Assembly (NCBI GenBank): GCA_964354135.1
Contig: CAYGZA010000224.1
Coordinates: forward strand, 1 to 11,432
Direction: 5' to 3'
From: CAYGZA01 sp964354135
GTDB taxonomy: Bacteria; Planctomycetota; Planctomycetia; Pirellulales; Thermoguttaceae
DNA: 11,432 nucleotides
Shown: piece by piece, positions 6,346 through 11,432 of the stretch
Numbering within the stretch: the first letter of the stretch is position 1
Layout of the letters: each line of letters begins with the position of its first letter
Notes under the pieces: model-generated
Seen by the model: the letters and a program-made list of their open reading frames with translations, nothing else
What the model was told of the DNA's origin: nothing
The model's database searches: none
Made by a program: the position numbers and the translations under genes

Positions 6346-6387
6346 TCCCCAAATTCCGCATAACTCCCAGAATATGCGCCTGTCCCC
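6346..6387. repeat. Palindromic end-like sequence with GGGGACAGGCG core
   Basis: CGCATA (6357-6362) and TATGCG (6373-6378) form a perfect inverted repeat around a 10-nt loop. On the minus strand this is preceded directly by GGGGACAGGCG. A GGGGACAGGCnC motif joined to a hairpin is, as I recall, common in short dispersed repeats linked to Y1/REP-associated transposases. No transposase is present here. It sits just after the stop of the 5830 gene and just after the stop of the gene stub at 6388-6468, so it probably marks an insertion or deletion junction. Confidence 0.5.
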
Positions 6388-6468
6388 TTAAGTCTCTCGG
6401 CTTCTGAGCTTCTCTTCGTAGATCGCGCTCGCCCGCCGTGCCAGTTCACTCGACTGCTTGGACGCCAT
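6388..6468 (-). pseudogene. Truncated gene stub, 26 codons with a strong ribosome binding site
   Basis: The minus strand has GGGGAGGTG about 3 nt before an ATG at 6468, the best ribosome binding site in the window. It is followed by a 26-residue frame reading MASKQSSELARRASAIYEEK and ending LRSRET. The stop falls at the junction with the palindromic GGGGACAGGCG sequence. The helix-forming start resembles the N-terminus of short bacterial proteins of unknown function of about 80-100 residues that I have seen annotated in planctomycetes and cyanobacteria. I read it as a gene whose 3' part was replaced by the repeat. It could instead be a genuine micro-protein; the strong translation signal keeps that possible. 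It lies 98 bp downstream of the symporter on the same strand. Confidence 0.5.
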
Positions 6469-6566
6469 ATCCACCTCCCCTTTCTTCTCGTTGTCAGCTT
6501 TGCGCCCCGACCACATTCTATGGAAAACGGCGGAAAGGAGCCATCCACTCATCTCATCCCCGCCAC

Positions 6567-8600
6567 CTACCGTCGCTCGAACACCACCTTCGCGCCCAGG
6601 TGTGTCGCTTGCACCGGATGTCCTTGATCTGGTTCGCCGGCCGGCGGGTCGAGTTTCCAGCGCAGCTCATTCTTCTTGGCCTCGACGGTGAACGTCAGGC
6701 CGGAGGTCTCGGCAACGGCGTATTTCGAGTGGATCCGCGCTCCGCCTTCGCCCGGCTCCACGGCAACTCGATACGTCGCCCCGGCCGGTGCTCCGCCGGC
6801 AAGCGAGCTCGTTCCGTAGCTGCACTTTCCCTCGTCGTCGGTCGTCGCGCTGAAGTTGAACCGCGGGTCGTCGCATTGCAGGGTCGCCTTGGCCCGGGCG
6901 ACCGGCGTCCTGCCATCGGCCAAGGTGAGCCGGCACTCGATGGGGTAATAACTCCGGTCGCCGGCGAACGTCCAGTACAAGAAGACCATCACGGCAAAGA
7001 GGGCGAAGGCGACGAGCCGGTAGTTGCCGATCCCGCGCCACGCCTTCCCGCGGAGCGGCTCCAGCGGGTTCTTCCACACGAGGGCCGCACTTTCGGCGGT
7101 GTGCGCGTGCGGGAGAATGTGCGAGCAGACGATCAGCACGACGGAGCTCGCGAGGAACATGTAGAAGCCGGAAATCATCGAGTGGACGCTCCAGCCGCCG
7201 ATGTCGAAGAAATCGACGACGAACACGGCAACGCCCATGGCCGCACCGCTCCAGAGCGTCACGAGCGCCGCCTTCCCCGAGGCCCCTCGCCAAAACACGC
7301 CGAGCAAGAACACCGCCGTAACCGGCGGCGCCATGTAGCAGATCAAGTCGTTGAGCCCCTGGAAAATCGTCTCGAAATTGCCGATCAGCGGCGACCAGGC
7401 GATGGCCAGCAGCATGGCCGCGCCGGTGACGACCCGGCCGACCAGGATCAAGGTGCGATCCGACGCTTGCGGACGGTAGCGCTTGAAGATGTCGTAGCTG
7501 AAGACCGTGGCGATCGAGTTGAGCGCCGCGGAGACCGATCCCATCATCGCGGCCAAGAGCGCCGCCGCCATGAGCCCCTTCATGCCCGGCGGGAGGACGT
7601 GGTTGATCAGGTACGTGAGCGTGCCCTTGGGGTTCTCCAGCGGATCGGTGTGGACTCCCTTGCCGATCAGGCCCAGGCACACGAGGCCCGGCAGCACGAA
7701 GATGAACATCGGCAGGATCTTGATGAAGCCCGTGAACAGGGGCCCGATGCGGGCGTGGTTCTCGTCCTTGGCGGCCAGCACCCGCTGCACGATCACCTGG
7801 TCGCAGCACCAGTACCACAGCCCGATCACGGGATAACCGAGGAATACGGCCCACATCGACAGGCCCGTCGGATCGCTGCTGGGGCGGATGATCGAGAAAT
7901 TGACCGGATGAACCGCCTCCTTCAGGGCGTCCCAACCGCCGATCCCCACCTCGGTACTGAACAGGCCGATGGCCGTGATCGAGATGGCGCCGGTCAGGAG
8001 GATGATCGTCTGGATCGATTCGGTCCACATCACCGCCAAGAGGCCGCCCACGATCGTATAGAGGCCCGCCAGGCCGGCCACCACGAAGATGCACAGGTAA
8101 AGATTGATGCCGAACATCCCGTGCAACACCCAGGCGCCGGTGAAGAAAGCGAACCCGATGTGGATCACGATCGCCGCGATGATGGAGAGGACCGCCAGCC
8201 AATCGCGGCAGGCGCGGTTGTAGCGCCTTTCCAGGAAGTCGGGGAGCGTGGTGACGCCGGAGCGGATGTAAAACGGCGCGAAAAAGAGCGACAGGCAGAT
8301 GAGCGTGAAGGGGGCCATCCACTCGAAGTTGCCGTACAAGAGGCCGCTCTTGTAGCCGCACTCCGCCAGGCTCACCATGTGGACGGTGGAGATGTTCGAG
8401 GCAAATAGGGCCGCCCCGATGATCGGCCAGGTAATCGTCCGGCCGCCCAGAAAGTACGTGTCTCCCGCGTGCTGCCTCCGTCGCATCCCGGCCCACAAGC
8501 CCAAGGCCACGATCCCCACGAGGTACGCCAGGATGATCGCCAGGTCGATCCAGTCGATTCGCAGGGCACTGTGGAGAGTTTCCGCCGCCGACTCGCCCAT
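6567..8600 (-). CDS. Sodium/solute symporter (SSS family, SGLT-like) with C-terminal periplasmic domain
   Basis: 677 residues. About fourteen membrane spans can be drawn (first about 16-38, last about 527-546). Family marks include GDTYFLGGRTITWPIIGAAL (46-65), ASNISTVHMVSLA (67-79), the conserved QRVLAAKD (272-279) and the Na-site helix AAMMGSVSAALNSIATVFSYDIFKRY (350-375). It should import a small solute with Na+ across the inner membrane; sugars, sialic acid or similar are typical, but the substrate cannot be read here. Family members are usually 450-600 residues. Residues about 550-677 are extra: PIECRLTLADGRTPVARAKATL, then TTDDEGKCSYGT and GAPAGATYRVAV, the pattern of a transthyretin/carboxypeptidase-regulatory-like beta domain. 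With an even number of spans this tail faces the periplasm. The ATG has AGGAG 8 nt upstream. It is divergent from the secreted CBM9-like gene. Confidence 0.93.
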   Translation of the reverse strand: MGESAAETLHSALRIDWIDLAIILAYLVGIVALGLWAGMRRRQHAGDTYFLGGRTITWPIIGAALFASNISTVHMVSLAECGYKSGLLYGNFEWMAPFTLICLSLFFAPFYIRSGVTTLPDFLERRYNRACRDWLAVLSIIAAIVIHIGFAFFTGAWVLHGMFGINLYLCIFVVAGLAGLYTIVGGLLAVMWTESIQTIILLTGAISITAIGLFSTEVGIGGWDALKEAVHPVNFSIIRPSSDPTGLSMWAVFLGYPVIGLWYWCCDQVIVQRVLAAKDENHARIGPLFTGFIKILPMFIFVLPGLVCLGLIGKGVHTDPLENPKGTLTYLINHVLPPGMKGLMAAALLAAMMGSVSAALNSIATVFSYDIFKRYRPQASDRTLILVGRVVTGAAMLLAIAWSPLIGNFETIFQGLNDLICYMAPPVTAVFLLGVFWRGASGKAALVTLWSGAAMGVAVFVVDFFDIGGWSVHSMISGFYMFLASSVVLIVCSHILPHAHTAESAALVWKNPLEPLRGKAWRGIGNYRLVAFALFAVMVFLYWTFAGDRSYYPIECRLTLADGRTPVARAKATLQCDDPRFNFSATTDDEGKCSYGTSSLAGGAPAGATYRVAVEPGEGGARIHSKYAVAETSGLTFTVEAKKNELRWKLDPPAGEPDQGHPVQATHLGAKVVFERR

Positions 8601-8626
8601 GAGACGTTCTCCTCGACAGCCTTTCG

Positions 8627-8648
8627 AGCGGCCACGATCCCGGCCGCT
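8627..8648 (-). promoter_or_regulatory. Stem-loop in the symporter 5' leader
   Basis: AGCGGCC and GGCCGCT form a perfect 7-bp GC-rich stem around an 8-nt loop, starting 27 bp upstream of the symporter ATG and leaving the AGGAG ribosome binding site free. It is too small for a riboswitch by itself; it may be incidental in such GC-rich DNA. Confidence 0.25.
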
Positions 8649-8774
8649 TTGGACCTACGGGGTTTTGGGAGCGTATCAAATCGACGCCGCTCCGGCAAGC
8701 CGTGCCGTGCGACGGGCCGGTCCCGCTTGGCGCGGCGAAGCCCGAGCCAAACAGACTTCCGAACAGACTTCCCA

Positions 8775-8803
8775 ACTTCCGAAGTCTCGGAGACTTCGGA
8801 AGT
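8775..8803. repeat. 29-nt near-perfect palindrome (ACTTCCGAAGTCTC arms)
   Basis: The arms ACTTCCGAAGTCTC and GAGACTTCGGAAGT (14 bp each, no mismatch) flank a single central G at 8789. The sequence immediately left carries two direct copies of AACAGACTTCC, so parts of the arm are repeated. As DNA it could be an operator for a dimeric regulator in the symporter/CBM9 divergent region; as a dispersed element it would be a REP-like palindrome. There is no U-run, so terminator function is unlikely. Confidence 0.7.
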
Positions 8804-8917
8804 CTACCGGGGGAGTTCGTGCTCGGAAAACGACGTCCTGCGCATTTGCACTGCCGGGGACTCCCACGCGCCGCGGGCTTTCCCCCCGTTGTGCGGATGG
8901 CGGGTGAGGCCCGATTC

Positions 8918-8946
8918 TTGACCGGCCCCTGACGCCGGGGCACAAT
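8918..8946 (+). promoter_or_regulatory. Promoter of the CBM9-like/FIST genes
   Basis: TTGACC (8918-8923, 5 of 6 consensus) and CACAAT (8941-8946, 4 of 6) are 17 bp apart. The spacer contains an inverted repeat with arms GCCCC and GGGGC around TGACGCC, which could be a repressor or activator site. Transcription would start near 8953, giving a leader of about 50 nt before the ATG at 9005. Confidence 0.5.
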
Positions 8947-9004
8947 AGGGCCTTCGCCGCGAAGACACCCGCAACGCACTTGGGGGAAAACGAGGCATCG
9001 CTCG

Positions 9005-10090
9005 ATGAACACGTTGGCGCTTCGACGATGGGCGGCTCGGCGGTCGGCGGCTGCGGTTTCTGCGCTGAGCCTATGGGCTTTCCTCGGGGCGGCCGCTGCG
9101 ATGGCGGCCGGCGAGCCGGTGGCGTTGCGGGTGGGGAGTTTCGCCGTGGCGCCCGCACACACGCCCCATGCCGTGGTGACGATCAAGAACCTCCGGCAAG
9201 TGCCGTATGAGGGCACTCTCCGCGTCAAGGGACCGGAGGGCTGGGCCATCGCTCCGCCCGAGCAGAGGGTCTCGCTGACCGCCGGCGAAACGAAACAAGT
9301 GAAGTTCACCGTGCAGCGGGGCACGATCCTAAAGAGCAATTCCTATCCGCTGGAGGTCGCGGTCGTGGGGGCGGGAACGTCGGTCGTTCGCCGGCAGAAC
9401 GTGGCGACGGCCAGCGCCCCCTTCTTCAAGCCCACGATCGACGGCCGCGTCGATGACTGGAAGGACGCCATTCCCGTTACCTTCACTACCGGCGGCAAGA
9501 AAACCACCATCAGCACGTACTGGAACCGCAAGCAGTTCTGCGCGATGGTTGCGGTGGAAGAGGACAAGCTCGTGACCTCGCCTGCCGGGCCGGATCAGGG
9601 AATCGACGCCGTACAGATCGCCCTGGCCCCGGCCGAGACCAAGACCGGCAGCTCACCGGACGAAGCGGCCGGGCGCTACGAGTTCCTCCTCCTGGCCGGC
9701 GCCAAGCCGGGGGAAAAAGCCGGATGCCTCTTGCTGGCCGATCCGGACGCGAAGCTGGCGGTGACTCAGAAGGCCCGGGCGCTTGCCGATCTCCAGCCGG
9801 TCCAAGCGGAGCTGGCCGTCAGCCGCAACGCCGGGACCACCTACTACGAGTGTGCGATCCCGTTCAAGCTGATACCGCTCCTGAAGCCGGGCGAGGGCCG
9901 CGAGTTCTGCCTCTCGGTGCTGGTCCACGATCCCGACGGCACAGGCGTTCGCGACTGGGGTGAGGCGGCCGGGCTGTGGCCCTGGGAACGAAGCCCCTGG
10001 GCCTGGAGCAAGTGGCAAGGGGCCAAGTGGGGCCCCGAACCGCCCTTCGACAACCGGACCCCCTGGGGCCAGTGCAGCTCGAAATACTGA
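9005..10090 (+). CDS. Secreted protein with NEW3-like beta domain and family-9 carbohydrate-binding-like domain
   Basis: 361 residues. A Sec signal peptide is clear: basic start (RRWAARR), hydrophobic core about 14-32, likely cleavage near AMA-AG (34/35). No lipobox cysteine is seen. Residues about 38-135 look like an immunoglobulin-like domain of the NEW3/NPCBM-associated type (VVTIKNL...YEGTLRVKGPEGWAI, then SLTAGETKQVKFTV). Residues about 143-345 match a CBM9/DOMON-like domain: PTIDGRVDDWKDAIPV at its start, ISTYWNRKQFCAMVAVEEDKL, then DQGIDAVQIALAP and YYECAIPFKLI. Such domains bind sugars or act in cell-surface carbohydrate recognition; ligand unknown. No catalytic domain is present. GAGG lies 9 nt before the ATG. 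It is divergent from the symporter and upstream of a FIST gene, suggesting an envelope role in sensing or capturing a solute. Confidence 0.85.
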   Translation: MNTLALRRWAARRSAAAVSALSLWAFLGAAAAMAAGEPVALRVGSFAVAPAHTPHAVVTIKNLRQVPYEGTLRVKGPEGWAIAPPEQRVSLTAGETKQVKFTVQRGTILKSNSYPLEVAVVGAGTSVVRRQNVATASAPFFKPTIDGRVDDWKDAIPVTFTTGGKKTTISTYWNRKQFCAMVAVEEDKLVTSPAGPDQGIDAVQIALAPAETKTGSSPDEAAGRYEFLLLAGAKPGEKAGCLLLADPDAKLAVTQKARALADLQPVQAELAVSRNAGTTYYECAIPFKLIPLLKPGEGREFCLSVLVHDPDGTGVRDWGEAAGLWPWERSPWAWSKWQGAKWGPEPPFDNRTPWGQCSSKY

Positions 10091-10128
10091 GAAAGAAGAA
10101 CAAACACGTGACGCGCCACGGAGGATCC

Positions 10129-10158
10129 AAAGCCCACGGGTTGTACCCCGTGGGCTTT
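10129..10158 (+). terminator. Perfect 12-bp hairpin between CBM9-like and FIST genes
   Basis: AAAGCCCACGGG and CCCGTGGGCTTT pair perfectly around TTGTAC. The stem ends in A/U pairs, but the base after it is A followed by Gs, not a U-run. Seven Ts occur later at 10192-10198, just before the FIST ribosome binding site. It may attenuate or partly terminate the upstream transcript, or be a dispersed palindromic repeat. Confidence 0.5.
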
Positions 10159-10213
10159 AGGGGGAATCCAGCGGACGGGGACAATCGAGACTTTTTTTGA
10201 GGAGAATGGCAAC

Positions 10214-11275
10214 ATGCGAGCTTCGAGAATCGGCTGGTGGGTTTGCGCGGCTTGGCTGCTTGCCGCGGCGGTGCTTCCCGGCATAGCGGCGTTGGCCGCC
10301 GACGACACATGGTCTTCGCCTCAGGCGACCGCGACCGGCAAGATCGTCCTCCAGACGGCAGCCGCCGCGAACGAAGACCCGGCCGCCGCCGGCAAAGAGG
10401 CCGCCGAAGCCCTCAAGAAAGCCATGGGCGACGCACCGCTCCGCGCGGTCATCGTCTCCGAGTGCTTTGAGGACAAAGAGAACAAGCAGAAGCTGCTCGA
10501 AGGCGTCTGTTCCGTTCTGCCCAAGGAGATTGTCGTGGGCGGGGCGACCTACGGGTCGTTCACCCAGGCCGGGTGCAAGGATGCCGACGCGGTGTGCCTC
10601 CTCGGCATCGGCGGCGAGGGGCTCGGCGTCTCCGCGGTCCTGGTGACCGGTCTGGGCACTGCCAAGCTCACCTTTCAGGAGCACCGTGACGAGATCGAGA
10701 AGAAGCTGCACGCGGCCGGTGCCAAGCTGGCCGAGAAGCTCCGCCGCGGGGAAAAGGACCGGCTCTTGATCCTCATTCCCGACGCCCATGCCCCCAAGAA
10801 TCAGGCCATCGTGGAAGGGGTCCAGAAGACCCTGGGCAACGGCTTCCCCATCACCGGCGGCTGCGCCAATAAGAACGCCGGGCAGACCTTCGTCTATTTC
10901 GGCGGAAAGCTGCATGAGGACAGCGCCGTGGCACTGATGCTCTCCGGCGATTTCCAGGTCGCCTTGGCCGGGCGGCAGGCCAAGGAAACGGATACCGTGA
11001 TCCGCACGGCGAAAGAGAGCTCCGCCCAAGCCCTCGGCGGTCTCAAGGGCAAGCCGATCGCCGCCCTGGCCTTCGACTGCGCCGGCCGCCGCAGCAAGCT
11101 CAAGAAGATGGAAGACGAGCTTGCCGCCATTCAGGAGTCGATCGGCAAGGAAGTGCCGCTCTTCGGTTGTTACTGCGCCGGCGAGATCGGGCCGGTCGAT
11201 GGCCCGGAGAAGAAATCGGACTCCTTGTCCGGCGGCGCCGGCTGGCACATTATGTTTACGCTGATTGGGAGGTGA
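10214..11275 (+). CDS. Exported FIST-domain protein
   Basis: 353 residues. Residues 1-29 are a signal peptide (arginines at 2 and 5, hydrophobic WWVCAAWLLAAAVL, cleavage likely after ALA near 28). The rest has the FIST plan. The N-terminal domain (about 45-245) includes AVIVSECFED, VVGGATYGSF and LLILIPDAHAPKN. The FIST_C part (about 255-352) includes AALAFDCAGRRSKL, AAIQESIGKEVPLFGCYCAGEIGPV and a final WHIMFTLIG strand. FIST domains are predicted small-ligand (possibly amino-acid) sensors and are usually cytoplasmic, fused or adjacent to signalling modules; here it is a stand-alone exported protein. Eight cysteines lie after the signal peptide, including C319-Y-C321. GAGGAG at 10199-10204 sets the start, 9 nt before the ATG. 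It follows the CBM9-like gene by 123 bp and may share its promoter. Confidence 0.9.
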   Translation: MRASRIGWWVCAAWLLAAAVLPGIAALAADDTWSSPQATATGKIVLQTAAAANEDPAAAGKEAAEALKKAMGDAPLRAVIVSECFEDKENKQKLLEGVCSVLPKEIVVGGATYGSFTQAGCKDADAVCLLGIGGEGLGVSAVLVTGLGTAKLTFQEHRDEIEKKLHAAGAKLAEKLRRGEKDRLLILIPDAHAPKNQAIVEGVQKTLGNGFPITGGCANKNAGQTFVYFGGKLHEDSAVALMLSGDFQVALAGRQAKETDTVIRTAKESSAQALGGLKGKPIAALAFDCAGRRSKLKKMEDELAAIQESIGKEVPLFGCYCAGEIGPVDGPEKKSDSLSGGAGWHIMFTLIGR

Positions 11276-11276
11276 C

Positions 11277-11390
11277 GGGGCTAGGGGTTAGGGATCAGGA
11301 TTCACGGTCTAGGCGTTCGAGCGGAGTCGGCACGCTGCTTCGTACTTGGTTTTCCGCTCCCCTAGCCCCTAACCCCCAGTCCCTAGCCCC
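11277..11390. repeat. G/C-rich inverted repeat after the FIST gene
   Basis: GGGGCTAGGGG (11277-11287) is an exact inverse of CCCCTAGCCCC (11359-11369), with about 70 bp between them. The right arm continues to 11390 as imperfect CCCTAACCCC/CCCTAGCCCC units, and the left arm as GTTAGGG. It begins one base after the FIST stop codon. This could be a long-stem terminator or a dispersed repeat. The remaining bases to 11432 hold nothing I recognise. Confidence 0.6.
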
Positions 11391-11432
11391 AATACCGTTC
11401 AAATAGTCATAACCACCGACTCCATAAAGGTT

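Larger units (their letters stand above)
8601..9004. other. Divergent regulatory region between symporter and CBM9-like gene
   Basis: The 404-bp gap has no credible gene on either strand. It holds the symporter leader with a stem-loop at 8627-8648, a 29-nt palindrome at 8775-8803 preceded by two direct AACAGACTTCC copies (about 8751-8772), and a good plus-strand promoter at 8918-8946. No clear minus-strand promoter for the symporter is visible; a TTGCCG-N17-TACGCT arrangement upstream of it is weak. Confidence 0.5.

Noticed and set aside
6438..8408. A 656-codon open frame on the plus strand
   Set aside because: It is antisense to the symporter, whose membrane spans and SSS motifs are unambiguous. 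The plus-strand product is an Arg/Asp/His-rich low-complexity sequence.
6667..9339. An 890-codon open frame on the minus strand
   Set aside because: It is an alternative frame of the symporter in GC-rich DNA: composition is dominated by Arg, Gly, Pro and His, there are no conserved motifs, and it crosses the divergent intergenic region and the start of the secreted protein gene.
10157..11248. A 363-codon minus-strand frame over the FIST gene
   Set aside because: It is antisense to a gene with a clear ribosome binding site, signal peptide and FIST motifs.

Overview
The window is GC-rich, gene-dense chromosomal DNA that most resembles a planctomycete. That assignment is an inference from gene style: an ECF sigma factor paired with a membrane anti-sigma factor, a sodium/solute symporter carrying an extra C-terminal domain, Sec-secreted proteins of unknown role, and many dispersed palindromes. 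No rRNA, tRNA, CRISPR array or complete transposase was seen, so the taxon cannot be proven here.

Layout. 1-1185 (minus): an ECF sigma factor followed by a zinc-binding transmembrane anti-sigma factor that runs off the left edge; the two overlap by ATGA. 1375-2880 (plus): a polytopic membrane protein with a GT-C-like first loop. It converges on, and overlaps by 65 bp, dprA (2816-3952, minus), the DNA-processing protein of natural transformation. 3980-4099: a cluster of palindromic repeats. 4089-5103 (minus): a toxin-antitoxin-like HEPN/MNT pair. Its first gene, a winged-helix plus nucleotidyltransferase protein, has a sigma-70-type promoter that would give a near-leaderless mRNA, and two 17-bp palindromes spaced 21 bp apart that look like autoregulatory operators. 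5486-6339 (plus): two translationally coupled genes of unknown function; the second has features of a divergent HEPN protein. 6346-6468: a palindromic mobile-element-like end sequence abutting a 26-codon gene stub with a strong ribosome binding site, probably a broken gene.

6567-8600 (minus): a sodium/solute symporter of the SGLT type with about 130 extra residues forming a probable periplasmic beta domain. A 404-bp divergent intergenic region with a 29-nt perfect palindrome separates it from 9005-10090 (plus), a secreted protein with a beta-sandwich domain followed by a family-9 carbohydrate-binding-like domain. This is followed by a hairpin and by 10214-11275 (plus), a FIST-domain protein that carries a signal peptide. 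The window ends in a G/C-rich inverted repeat.

How they may work together. The right half looks like an envelope uptake or sensing locus: a periplasm-facing symporter, a carbohydrate-binding-like exported protein, and an exported FIST ligand-binding-like protein. The middle, 3980-6470, looks like a small accessory island of toxin-antitoxin-like genes bounded by repeats and placed next to dprA. The most novel candidates are the two-gene unit at 5486-6339 and the exported CBM9-like/FIST pair.
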